DNA of 64,000 bases from NCBI RefSeq assembly GCF_003234965.1, contig NZ_QKVK01000008.1, positions 124,001 through 188,000 on the forward strand. Reading direction: 5' to 3'. This DNA comes from Aestuariivirga litoralis. GTDB taxonomy: Bacteria > Pseudomonadota > Alphaproteobacteria > Rhizobiales > Aestuariivirgaceae. Made by a program: the position numbers and the translations under genes. This document shows positions 10,701-17,453 of the stretch, piece by piece. Each line of letters starts with the position of its first letter. Positions within the stretch are counted from its first letter, which is position 1. The notes below the pieces were generated by a model, which searched no databases, had not been told where the DNA came from, and was given only the letters and a program-made list of their open reading frames with translations.

Positions 10701-10711
10701 GTTTTGACCAA
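7697..10711 (-). CDS. SNF2-family helicase/translocase (DrmD-like)
   Basis: A 1004-residue superfamily 2 ATPase. Walker A reads DAVGLGKTLEAA near residue 155, the DECH Walker B (VIDECHNVAAR) near 260, motif III LLLSATPHDG follows, and motif VI is QRNGRVDRYGQ near 573. A Lys/Arg-rich coiled segment near residue 950 may contact DNA. Size and a position directly before an adenine methylase match DrmD of class 1 DISARM, but the N-terminus is not the DrmD sequence I know, so it is called DrmD-like only. The start is TTG at 10711; the upstream sequence carries a palindrome and a TATA-like -10, and no better in-frame start is visible. It is first gene of the 10711-to-1 operon and overlaps the methylase start by 4 bases. 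Confidence 0.85.
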   Translation of the reverse strand: MVKTAAEISPLAVAAALEVGLKMLSSIAPGSRVEVRNEEWLVKRVDTSADGGFVLSCEGVSDLVQGRSALFLTKLEDNIAILDPARTELVADESNSFDAAMLFLESTLRRCLPNDDKLRLGHLAVMNLVPYQLDPAIQGLRQPRTRLLIADAVGLGKTLEAAILTTELIQRGRGKRILVVTQKAMLTQFQKEWWCRFSIPLVRLDSQGIARVRNRIPANHNPFNYFDRTIISVDTLKSNLEYRNYLENAWWDIIVIDECHNVAARAGEEGLARRARLARQLSTRSDTLILLSATPHDGSARSFASLMTLLDPTSISDPDDYTRDDYSGKGLVIRRFKKDIKDQVADDFQERSVLRLRQQASASEERAYEALLNIRFTQSGRYQAGKNQELQRVGLQKGLFSSPAAARKSTENRIKLLASKEQTSDAEREEIRGLEDFQACLDALLAEPDAASFSKYQRLLGQLRDPAFGWSAGNTADRLVIFSERIETLNWLLEHLRQDLGLHSNQIAVLHGAMSDTEQQDLVERFGRSDDTIRILLCSDVASEGLNLHYFCHRLVHFDLPWSLMVFQQRNGRVDRYGQKHQPQIIYLFTEAASEKIRGDLRILEILEKKDEQAVKNLGDPSIFLGVHSAEKESEKVSDIMAAGKSAEEFETILDKTAQAKEDDEGEFLLRLFAAEPETEDAGRSAGERSMQQIEAPPSLFESDFAYAKAALEQLSQGQKHRFWSHSGGQVISLTPPPDLEERLKQLPREAQVHDGQYHLSADKDAVARAIEEARQAKSEEESWPALQYLWPQHPIMEWLGDRVLTHFGRHRAPLIQSPNIAPDEQAFVLMSLIPNRKGQPLLVDWQAATRRGAGVFALEPFAEFIRRAGLRAGALPNRGPGGTGPVITSLQQALSGAIRLMDQHMADLCRSFSADLSARLANTLAELKAMQERQIHQLELDLEKQLETVRASRRSRRSREINKVFDDYRGWVEDTLTAEPKPWIQVMLAVCHPDQIVRAGASS

Positions 10712-10758
10712 ATCATCGTCTTTTGAGCGAATACGGTCAACAGTATATTATCCTGAAT

Positions 10759-10773
10759 GACGCCAGTGGCGTC
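10759..10773. promoter_or_regulatory. Perfect 7-1-7 palindrome upstream of the SNF2-methylase operon
   Basis: GACGCCAGTGGCGTC lies 48 bases upstream of the TTG start at 10711 and just upstream, in the direction of that operon, of an AT-rich block reading GGATAATATACTG. It has no T-run, so an operator is more likely than a terminator. The regulator is unknown. Confidence 0.4.
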
Positions 10774-10904
10774 TGGAGAATCACTAAGATTTTGGTACGG
10801 TTAGAGCCGTCGCAGATGTAGTCGTCACCCGACTCGGCAGGCGTCGTCGCAGCAGCTGAGAGGCCATATCACGGCTTGCCTCGCTTCTTATCTGGGTCCA
10901 CTGA

Positions 10905-12560
10905 TCAGGTCTTGGCTCGCACGTCCTGTACGTGCTTGCAATTCCCCCGGTAGAGGAAACCCTCGCACGTACACTCTAGGTGTCCGGCGCGGCCGTAGGT
11001 AACCCGGTATGACTTCGACGGGTCCCTGGAGGACTTGAATTCCCACATCCCGGGATTGTCCGCCTCCTCCTGTTCTCGATGGGTCTTCGGGATCAGGGTG
11101 GTGAGTTCCGCCAGCCGGTCCTTCGGATCGCTCTTGGCCAATTTCGCCTCCTGCATGAGGGCAGGGGCGATGGCGCGAAGCCGAGCCTCCAGTTCGGCAA
11201 GGAAGGAGGCTTCGGGGGCGACTTCGGCCTCGACCGATCCGATCAGAGCCATTTTCAGCGAGAGGAGTTCCGAAATGTATTCGTCCAGCGAGCCTGCAGC
11301 GTAGAAGTATTCGACCGTCACCCGGTTCTTCTGCCCAAGTCGATAGCAGCGGTCCTCTGCCTGGGCGTGGTTCGCCGGCACCCAGTCGAGGTCCTGAAAG
11401 ATCACGTGGGTTCCGGCTGTGAGCGTGATGCCGACGCCGCCGGCAATCAAATTGCAGACTGCGACCTTCACGTCCGGATCGTCCTGGAAGCGCTCGACGG
11501 TCGCCTGCCGCTGCTCCGCCGTGTCCGACCCGGAAATGGTCACACAAGCCTCTCCCAACGTCTTCGCGTGGCGCTTCAGCCCCTCGGTGAAGGATGTGAA
11601 CACCACGACCTTCTGACCAGTGGCGAGAACGTCCTCGATGCGCTCCTCAACCGCCTTGTGCTTGGCCTTGTGGAGTGCGGTCCGGACCTTCATCAGTTTG
11701 GCGAGGAACTGCTTGTCGTTGGGGTTCGCCGGATCGGTGGCGGCGTACCAGCGCATGAACGCGAGCGAACTCTCGACCGCCGAGGGGCTGGACGCGACAT
11801 CGACTGGGACCCAGCTACGGACCTTCGGCGGCAGGTCCAGGACCTCCTCCTTCTTCCGGCGGATCGACACCTCCTTGAGCAGTAGGTTCAACTCCTCGAG
11901 GTTCGAGGCTCCGGTCGTCACCCAGCCGAAGTCATTCTGATAGGCATCGCAATAGCGCTTGGCAAAGGACAGGAAGGACCGCGCCGCCGGGTGGCCGACG
12001 CAGCGGAGCAGGTTGAACAGGTCCCGCGGGCGGTTGGTCATGGGCGTTCCCGTAAGCAGGAACACATACTGGGGTCCGATCACCGGCGCCCGGGCCTCCT
12101 TCTGGACGCCCAGGAGCTTCAGGCAGTGGCCGGTGCGCTGGCTGGCGTTCTTGATGAAATGCGCCTCGTCTAGGATCACCCCGGCCCATGGAATATCGTG
12201 CAACCGGGCGGCGTACTTCGTCAGCAGATCGTAATTGACGACAACCCAGCGTGGCGTGGCTTCGGGTGCTCCGTCCTTCGCGCCAATGACCTCCACCACG
12301 GCATCCGGATCCACCATCCGGATCTCGCGTCGCCAGTTGAGCTTGAGCGATGCGGGGCAGACGACGAGGATCGCCCCTTCGGGCGCGCCGACGTTCATGG
12401 CTACTATGGCCTGCCGGGTCTTTCCGAGACCCATGTCGTCCGCGAGCACCACGCGCTTCTTCGACAGCAGGAAGGCGACGCCGTCCGACTGATGCGGATA
12501 GAGCATCCCGGGAGGGATTTTAGAGAGTTCCGGCAGGTGAGGGATTTGTATGCCGTCCAT
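10905..12560 (-). CDS. SNF2-family helicase with C-terminal SWIM zinc finger (copy 1)
   Basis: A 551-residue SNF2 ATPase. LADDMGLGKTRQAI (Walker A) is near residue 38, the DEAH box (VILDEAHFIKNAS) near 130, TGTPMTNRPRDL near 170, and motif VI EDRCYRLGQKNRV near 400. The last 30 residues form a SWIM finger, CTCEGFLYRGNCKH (CxC...CxH), typical of nucleic-acid-binding SNF2 proteins. A second gene at 58866-60521 is nearly identical, about nine residues in ten by eye. In both places a small protein gene lies directly upstream, and the same promoter and leader RNA stand at the head of the transcript. Here the operon also holds MetK and a DUF3293 protein. Its role is probably remodelling or sensing foreign DNA; no nuclease domain is seen. 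Confidence 0.88.
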   Translation of the reverse strand: MDGIQIPHLPELSKIPPGMLYPHQSDGVAFLLSKKRVVLADDMGLGKTRQAIVAMNVGAPEGAILVVCPASLKLNWRREIRMVDPDAVVEVIGAKDGAPEATPRWVVVNYDLLTKYAARLHDIPWAGVILDEAHFIKNASQRTGHCLKLLGVQKEARAPVIGPQYVFLLTGTPMTNRPRDLFNLLRCVGHPAARSFLSFAKRYCDAYQNDFGWVTTGASNLEELNLLLKEVSIRRKKEEVLDLPPKVRSWVPVDVASSPSAVESSLAFMRWYAATDPANPNDKQFLAKLMKVRTALHKAKHKAVEERIEDVLATGQKVVVFTSFTEGLKRHAKTLGEACVTISGSDTAEQRQATVERFQDDPDVKVAVCNLIAGGVGITLTAGTHVIFQDLDWVPANHAQAEDRCYRLGQKNRVTVEYFYAAGSLDEYISELLSLKMALIGSVEAEVAPEASFLAELEARLRAIAPALMQEAKLAKSDPKDRLAELTTLIPKTHREQEEADNPGMWEFKSSRDPSKSYRVTYGRAGHLECTCEGFLYRGNCKHVQDVRAKT

Positions 12561-12575
12561 TCCGTTCTCCTGTTC

Positions 12576-12869
12576 TCAGGAATTGGGGTTCCAGTCGATG
12601 GTGATCTTCATGGCTTCCATGGTGATTTCATCGCGCAGTGCCTCAACAAGGGAAATCCGCTCCACCCAGGCCTTCCGTGCCATGTCACCGTTGGTTCCGG
12701 ATGGAGGTTCGTAGTCACAATCCTCGGGCAAAGCCGCCCCCAGTGATCTCAGCAAGTCGTCGCAAGCCTCCATCACGACGAGGCGCTGCTCGGCAAGCAC
12801 GGTCTTCGATCTTCCGGCAGCGTTAGGCTTCGGTGTCAGCAAGGGAGACAACGTCAGACCAGGATGCAT
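12576..12869 (-). CDS. Small unknown protein paired with the SNF2-SWIM helicase (copy 1)
   Basis: I do not recognise a family. The 97-residue product matches the 103-residue product of 60518-60829: both begin with a block ending LSPLLTP, share AGRSK, then PEDC-YEPP in the middle and EALRDEI-MEAMKITI near the end. The start at 12869 is chosen because it matches the homologue's N-terminus and has GGAG ten bases upstream; an ATG 45 bases further up is open but not conserved. The C-terminal half looks helical. Constant linkage to the helicase suggests an accessory subunit (inference). Confidence 0.7.
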   Translation of the reverse strand: MHPGLTLSPLLTPKPNAAGRSKTVLAEQRLVVMEACDDLLRSLGAALPEDCDYEPPSGTNGDMARKAWVERISLVEALRDEITMEAMKITIDWNPNS

Positions 12870-12934
12870 GGTGAATATCTCCATCGATGGCGGCGCGGTG
12901 GGATGGCCGAACATGCTGCGGAAGGTTTCAGATA

Positions 12935-13117
12935 TCAGTGAACAAGATCGTCTGGGCCCAGAGCGAAATCCTTCGATTGGCCGTTCGTCGCCGTTTGAAT
13001 GCCAGGAAGCATCTCGTCGCAGGCATCCCAGCCTTCCTCGCCACTTTCATGCTGGCTGCGGACTCCGGGAGTGACCTTGATGGTGAGCCGCAAGCCTTGT
13101 TCAAGCTTCCAGGCCAT
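12935..13117 (-). CDS. 60-residue unknown protein
   Basis: No family recognised. A strong ribosome site (GAGGAGG, 5 bases before the ATG) and a 17-base overlap with the end of the previous gene argue that it is translated. It begins with a possible strand, LRLTIKVTPGV, followed by an acidic polar tail with HESGEEGWDACDEM. It lies within the MetK operon between the 118-residue gene and the helicase-linked small gene. Confidence 0.55.
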   Translation of the reverse strand: MAWKLEQGLRLTIKVTPGVRSQHESGEEGWDACDEMLPGIQTATNGQSKDFALGPDDLVH

Positions 13118-13457
13118 GCTGCCTCCTCGGGATGATCCTCTTATAGATAGTGCCTTCGCCGGGCTCTGGTGTTGCCAGACCTACGCCAAGCTGCTGATGG
13201 TCGACGGCTATGTCCCTCGCCAGAGCCACGAGCCTGTCCAGGTCCGAGGTTGCCATATGGATCACCAGCGTTTCTTCGGGTCGTCCGCGGAAGTATCCCA
13301 TGGCCTCGATGCAGGTGAAGGATGGAAACGCTTCGCCGCAAAGATCGAGTATGCGCTGTCGCTCTGCAGGCGACAGCGTTCCTGTTGGACCTGATCCAAC
13401 GTAGAGCGAATGAAGGGGGCCGACGCGCTCGACTATGTGCCCGAATTCCGCGTTCAA
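13101..13457 (-). CDS. 118-residue unknown protein translationally coupled to metK
   Basis: It starts at TTG 13457, which overlaps the metK stop as TTGA, and GGAGG lies 7 bases upstream; the longer reading frame upstream is a shadow of metK. The product is a small soluble alpha/beta-type protein with [15 protein letters not shown] near the start and [20 protein letters not shown] in the middle. I do not know the family. Tight coupling to metK suggests a role in the same process. Confidence 0.6.
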   Translation of the reverse strand: MNAEFGHIVERVGPLHSLYVGSGPTGTLSPAERQRILDLCGEAFPSFTCIEAMGYFRGRPEETLVIHMATSDLDRLVALARDIAVDHQQLGVGLATPEPGEGTIYKRIIPRRQHGLEA

Positions 13458-14602
13458 TGGACTGCCTCCCAGGGAAGGGGGAGGTCCGTGCGGCCGAAGT
13501 GGCCGTAGGCCGCGGTGGGATAATAGATGGGTCGCTTGAGATCCAGGATCTCGATGATCGCCTGAGGGCGAAGATCGAACTCCTGCGACAGCTGGGCGGC
13601 GATGTCGCGGGAAGTGCTCTTCTCCGTCCCGAATGTCTCGACGGCAAAGCTGACCGGCTCCGCGACGCCGATGGCGTAGGAAAGCTGAACGAGGGCGCGC
13701 GTGGCCCATCCTCGAGCGACCGCCTGTTTCGCGAGGAATCGAGCCATGTAGGAGGCTGATCGGTCGACTTTCGACGGGTCCTTGCCGGAAAACGCACCGC
13801 CGCCGTGGGGTACCGAGCCGCCGTATGTGTCGACGATGATCTTGCGCCCCGTGACCCCGGTGTCACCCTTCGGGCCGCCGGTGACGAACCGGCCGGTTGG
13901 GTTGATCAGGGTGCGAAAGCCCCTGGAACGAAGGTCCGTGGGTATGACAGCATCGATGATGTGCGACTGTACGGCGGAACGGACTTCATCGAGCCCGGTT
14001 TCAGCGTCGTGCTGGGTCGACAGCACGACCGCTTCGATCTCCAAGGGGTGCCCGTCTTCATAACGAAAGGTGACCTGTGACTTCGCGTCCGGCCTGAGCC
14101 ACGGCAGGCCGCCGTTTCGCCGGATCTCTGCCTGCCGCCTCACCAGGTGGTGGGCATATATGATCGGCGCGGGCATCAGTTCCGGTGTTTCATCGCAGGC
14201 GTAACCGAACATGAGCCCCTGGTCGCCGGCGCCAAGGACTCCGTCCTCACGGTCGACCCCCTGGTTGATGTCCTGGGACTGTCTATTGAAGCGGACCTGC
14301 ACCTCGCAGCGGTCTGGATCGATCCCGGTGGCAGCATCGCTATACCCCGCCTCCTGCAGGACCTCGCGCACCAGTCGAACGGCATCCTCGCGGACAGACC
14401 GGAAGTCGTCGATGCGCCGGGTCCTGAACTCTCCGGCAACGACAACGCACTGGTCGGCGAGCAGGGTCTCGCAGGCAACCCGTGCGTCGGGATCAAGCTT
14501 CAGGAAGGCGTCGAGGATTCGGTCGGAAATCCTGTCAGCCAACTTGTCGGGATGCCCCTCGGACACGGACTCCGACGTGAACAGACCATTGCGGATGGAC
14601 AT
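13454..14602 (-). CDS. metK: S-adenosylmethionine synthetase (methionine adenosyltransferase)
   Basis: Makes SAM from methionine and ATP in the cytosol. The 382-residue length is normal, and family signatures are intact: [14 protein letters not shown] at the N-terminus, [12 protein letters not shown] near residue 115, and [16 protein letters not shown] near 260, so it should be active. The ATG at 14602 follows AAAGGAGA and places the first residues ([20 protein letters not shown]) where MetK normally starts. It sits between a DUF3293 gene and small unknowns in a helicase operon, not beside methionine-cycle genes. Together with the large methylases nearby this suggests a second, defence-linked copy feeding SAM-dependent modification (inference); the chromosomal copy cannot be seen. 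Confidence 0.95.
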   Translation of the reverse strand: MSIRNGLFTSESVSEGHPDKLADRISDRILDAFLKLDPDARVACETLLADQCVVVAGEFRTRRIDDFRSVREDAVRLVREVLQEAGYSDAATGIDPDRCEVQVRFNRQSQDINQGVDREDGVLGAGDQGLMFGYACDETPELMPAPIIYAHHLVRRQAEIRRNGGLPWLRPDAKSQVTFRYEDGHPLEIEAVVLSTQHDAETGLDEVRSAVQSHIIDAVIPTDLRSRGFRTLINPTGRFVTGGPKGDTGVTGRKIIVDTYGGSVPHGGGAFSGKDPSKVDRSASYMARFLAKQAVARGWATRALVQLSYAIGVAEPVSFAVETFGTEKSTSRDIAAQLSQEFDLRPQAIIEILDLKRPIYYPTAAYGHFGRTDLPLPWEAVH

Positions 14603-14695
14603 GTATCTTCTCCTTTTAGCCGCACTTGACGAAATGTCGGGGGCGGCAATCCGGATCAAATCCCCCCGGCCAGTCAGGTTGGCCAGACCAGGTTT

Positions 14696-15124
14696 TCAGC
14701 GAAGCAGCAGCAATTGCGGGACGGCATCCTTTCCAATCCAGACCACAGCGTCCTGCTCGAAAAGGCGTCCCAGTTCCCGGGCCACATCGGCATCGATCCC
14801 CAATGCGAGATAGCTCCTTTCCGCGGGCCATTTCCCGGCAGCATCGGCGCCCTCACCTTCGATGAGATGGTACGTGACCGCCCGGAGCCCTTCCTCGAGC
14901 CGCGCGTGAGCGGCCTCGTTGGCGGCATCATCCCGCTTCTGCCCAAGGGGATTGAAGGCCGTGATGAAAAGGGCGCAATTCGACCCGGTGTTTTGGTAGA
15001 GTGACAACAGTTCGGGCGAATGCTGGCCGATCCGCATGACCAATGCATCAGGTCCGCCTCCCGCACGATAGTCGGTGGCCAAGTATGCACTGATCTTGTC
15101 CGGTGGGATTTCCGTCTGCGTCAT
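14696..15124 (-). CDS. DUF3293 family protein
   Basis: The 142-residue product has the DUF3293 pattern: an early NCALFITAFNPLG block, then a WPAERSYLALGID segment and a C-terminal DAVVWIGKDAVPQLLLL. The biochemical function is unknown. It is first gene of the transcript that starts at the promoter near 15287, with a GAGGGAA ribosome site and the start codon 22 bases after the closing helix of the leader RNA, so its translation could respond to that fold. metK follows after about 90 bases. Confidence 0.8.
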   Translation of the reverse strand: MTQTEIPPDKISAYLATDYRAGGGPDALVMRIGQHSPELLSLYQNTGSNCALFITAFNPLGQKRDDAANEAAHARLEEGLRAVTYHLIEGEGADAAGKWPAERSYLALGIDADVARELGRLFEQDAVVWIGKDAVPQLLLLR

Positions 15125-15146
15125 CTGCGTTCCCTCGTCACATGGA

Positions 15147-15240
15147 GGGTCGACGCACCCCGCATAGTTGCTCTTTCAAGCCACATCTCCTTTCGGATAC
15201 CACCTTGCCCGGGAAGGCAGGTTGGTCTGGGCGTCGACCC
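15147..15240 (-). ncRNA. Structured leader RNA, copy 1 (candidate cis-regulatory element)
   Basis: Read on the minus strand, 94 nt are closed by a 10-bp helix (GGGTCGACGC with GCGTCGACCC). Inside are a hairpin built on ACCTGCC and GGCAAGGT, a short stem TCC-GAAA-GGA, and a stem GCTT-GAAA-GAGC. The copy at 60984-61077 has the same length and fold; its differences fall mostly in loops, GNRA loops stay GNRA (GAAA to GAGA), and a U-G pair becomes C-G. That pattern points to a selected RNA structure. A metK downstream suggests a SAM-type ligand, but I cannot match it to a known riboswitch class, and copy 2 has no metK. Confidence 0.6.
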
Positions 15241-15250
15241 AATCTAGATG

Positions 15251-15287
15251 CTGTGTTCTTTATAACGAACAAGCGCTATCGTGTCAA
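15251..15287 (-). promoter_or_regulatory. Sigma70 promoter with palindromic operator over the -10 (copy 1)
   Basis: The -35 TTGACA (15287-15282) and -10 TATAAA (15264-15259) are separated by exactly 17 bases on the minus strand. The -10 lies inside the near-perfect 18-bp inverted repeat TGTTCGTTATAAAGAACA, so a bound repressor would block polymerase. The same arrangement stands at 61091-61124. Transcription should start about ten bases before the leader RNA. Confidence 0.75.
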
Positions 15288-15527
15288 TCAAAACCGCCGA
15301 TTTGACAGCAGGCGTCTCCGGTCATGCTTCCCCGAAGCCGAAATGCTGCAGACGACAATTCCAGACGATCAGTGAAGAGTTTTCAGATGGATTCGGGCGC
15401 CAAGGAAATGCAATCTGGCTGTCCCTGCGGAGATAGCCAAGTGGGAAAATGGCTTGGTGTGGAATGTGGGACTTCTGCCACGTACTGCGCCACCAGAAGT
15501 CGGAATGCTTTCGAATAGGGCGTGCAC
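15288..15527. other. Intergenic region upstream of the 191-residue gene
   Basis: No gene recognised. It contains an inverted repeat of GACTTCTG and CAGAAGTC (15470-15477 and 15494-15501) with a 16-base loop, 26 bases before the next start, which could be an operator or leader hairpin. Confidence 0.35.
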
Positions 15528-16103
15528 ATGAACAGAATCCCGAAACTGAATGTGTGGAAGCAGATCGCCGCAGATCTTTCAAAGCGCCCACACGTCACCT
15601 CCCCACCTCCTGTCCCCTCGTCGACCCACACCAGGTGGGAGCGTGAGAGAGCCTGGTCAGCGACAATCAAGTGGATGAACGAGAATGATGCCCTGGGCGC
15701 CATCAGCGCCCTGAAGGATGAAGACTATTCTTCAGAAGGGACTTTCCGCCCCTCCGGAATATCAACAGAGGACTTCACCGGTGAGATAGGTAGGCTACTG
15801 AAAGCTGTTCTTGAGGAGGCGACTTGGACAAGGCGAAAACGTCAGCTTGTTGCTGAACTGAAGCAGTGTCTCGAAGGAAGTGGTTACAACAAGGTCAATG
15901 GCCATGGTGTTCGTTACGTTGTCTCTCAAGTCGGGGAATCATTCATTTATCAGGTGCCCGCCAGCCAGCATGGACACCTGAGGCCATATCGGGGGAAGAA
16001 GGTCCGCGTGGTTTGTATAGGGTCGGGATCACGCTCATATCGCACCTACATGGTTGGACAGTTCCCTGATTCCACTTCGGGAATGGCCATCGGCGAACTT
16101 TAG
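15528..16103 (+). CDS. Unknown 191-residue protein
   Basis: No family recognised. The N-terminal half is polar and Pro/Ser-rich; residues from about 90 are helical with a basic stretch (TWTRRKRQLVAELKQ), and the C-terminus looks like a small beta fold (VRYVVSQVGESFIYQV, KVRVVCIGSG, YRTYMVGQF). ATG 15528 is preferred; an in-frame GTG lies two codons upstream. It is followed by the HAD-phosphoribosyltransferase and DprA genes on the same strand and may belong with them. Confidence 0.6.
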   Translation: MNRIPKLNVWKQIAADLSKRPHVTSPPPVPSSTHTRWERERAWSATIKWMNENDALGAISALKDEDYSSEGTFRPSGISTEDFTGEIGRLLKAVLEEATWTRRKRQLVAELKQCLEGSGYNKVNGHGVRYVVSQVGESFIYQVPASQHGHLRPYRGKKVRVVCIGSGSRSYRTYMVGQFPDSTSGMAIGEL

Positions 16104-16199
16104 AGTTCGAAAGCGACCATAAGAGTTCTGCAGGCGGTCTAGACATCAGGCTGGACCCTAGGCATTTTGTTTAAAATGCTACCTAATAGGGATGTCGCG

Positions 16200-17453
16200 G
16201 TGTTCGAGCTCCTCCTTTTCGACCTGGATGATACGCTGCTGCGGACTGCGGATCTCAAAGAGGTTCGCGAGCTTGGGAGAAACTCTGATACGGAGGAGTA
16301 TAGGATCAGGGTCAGGACTGCTTACTCCATGAATAGCAAGAGATTGATCTACAGCGTAGATCTCCTCAGGGTTATCCGGAGTGACTTTCCAAGCCTGAAA
16401 ATAGGTGTCTTTACAAGAGCGCCGCGTTCCTATGCTGAAACCGTTCTCGCCTGTGCCTATCCGGGCTTCGAATGGGACGTGATGGTGGCATTCGAGGACG
16501 TAAAGAGGACGAAGCCTTTTGGCATGGGAATTCACCAGGCGATGGACGCCTTTGGGTTGGAGCGTCTGGACCACGTCCTGATGGTTGGTGACCAAGATAC
16601 CGATGTCCGTGCGGCGTATAATGCTGGCGTTGCCGTTGTCCTAAATACCAGCTCTTGGGCTATCGATCGAACATATGATAACTGGAACTCTCTCGCGCAT
16701 ATACCAGATGCCATAATTGACGACCCAGAGGACCTGCTGGGCGTACTGCAGGCATTGCCAAAGTATCAGCCCGACCTCGAAAGATTACTCGCAGGCATAA
16801 AGGAATCTATCAGGCCGAGACGATACGACCGCGTCGGAAAGTTCATTCCAAAGGCCGTTGCCATAGACAAGACACCATATCCCGTTTTCGTCTGTGGACG
16901 ATCGTTCGCTGGCTATCGGTCAATATCGGAGCGCGAAAAGTGGCATCTCTTGTCGAAGAGTGTCCAGGAAAACAAAGACTCGACCGTATTTCCCGAGGAG
17001 TGGGTCAACAGTATTCATGGGTTCATCAGGAAGAAATATCCTGAATTGGCATTCTCCGGAAACCTTGTTGTATCGGTAGTTCCGCATAGACCAGGGCGGA
17101 CACCTCGGTTAGAGAATTTCCTGAGACAGATCGAGGCATGCGTGAGGGAAAATACATTCACGGGTTCAGATCGCATTACCTTTGAACCGGAGCTTCTTGC
17201 CTATCGTGATGGGGTACTGTCGAATCATAAGTTTCACCTGAATGCCGCTGAGAGATTCGGGAACGTCCGTGATCATTTATATGTGAAGAAGCCTGATGCG
17301 GTAATGCCAAGAAAGATGGTTCTTGTGATAGATGACGTATGCACGACTGGTGCTAGTCTGATTTATGCCGGCAAATTCCTGGAGGCGGCTGGATCGGGCG
17401 AGGTTACTCGGCTCGCAATTTCCATGAACATTGGCAACGTACTCTATGATTGA
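16200..17453 (+). CDS. HAD hydrolase fused to ComF-like phosphoribosyltransferase
   Basis: The N-terminal half is a HAD phosphatase: motif I FDLDDTLLRT at the very start, VFTRAPR in the motif II position, KRTKPFGMG, and motif IV MVGDQDTDVRAAYNAGV. The C-terminal half ends in a phosphoribosyltransferase PRPP loop, VLVIDDVCTTGASL, about 50 residues before the end. GTG 16200 is chosen because AGGGA lies 7 bases upstream and little usually precedes the first HAD strand; TTG 16167 and ATG 16176 are alternatives. It overlaps the DprA gene by 8 bases. Pairing of such fusions with DprA is, as I recall, catalogued as a candidate defence pair (DprA-PRTase); the substrate is unknown. Confidence 0.82.
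   Translation: MFELLLFDLDDTLLRTADLKEVRELGRNSDTEEYRIRVRTAYSMNSKRLIYSVDLLRVIRSDFPSLKIGVFTRAPRSYAETVLACAYPGFEWDVMVAFEDVKRTKPFGMGIHQAMDAFGLERLDHVLMVGDQDTDVRAAYNAGVAVVLNTSSWAIDRTYDNWNSLAHIPDAIIDDPEDLLGVLQALPKYQPDLERLLAGIKESIRPRRYDRVGKFIPKAVAIDKTPYPVFVCGRSFAGYRSISEREKWHLLSKSVQENKDSTVFPEEWVNSIHGFIRKKYPELAFSGNLVVSVVPHRPGRTPRLENFLRQIEACVRENTFTGSDRITFEPELLAYRDGVLSNHKFHLNAAERFGNVRDHLYVKKPDAVMPRKMVLVIDDVCTTGASLIYAGKFLEAAGSGEVTRLAISMNIGNVLYD

Larger units (their letters stand above)
10905..12869 (-). repeat. Duplicated two-gene unit, copy 1
   Basis: The small protein gene and the SNF2-SWIM gene form a unit repeated at 58866-60829 in the same order and strand. Identity is high across the helicase and lower across the small protein, and intergenic spacing differs (15 bases here, ATGA overlap in copy 2). 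That fits an old duplication, or independent arrival of two relatives, rather than a recent tandem copy. Confidence 0.8.

Noticed and set aside
11079-11885. 268-codon plus-strand frame opposite the SNF2-SWIM gene
   Set aside because: Antisense shadow; no motifs and no ribosome site.
15147-15240. Assignment of the leader to a SAM-I, SAM-II or SAH riboswitch
   Set aside because: The conserved cores of those classes are not present; only the metK neighbour suggested it, and copy 2 lacks metK.
15251-15264. LexA (SOS) box in the shared promoters
   Set aside because: The site is GTTC-N8-GAAC; the alphaproteobacterial box is the direct repeat GTTC-N7-GTTC and the gram-positive box is GAAC-N4-GTTC, so neither fits.
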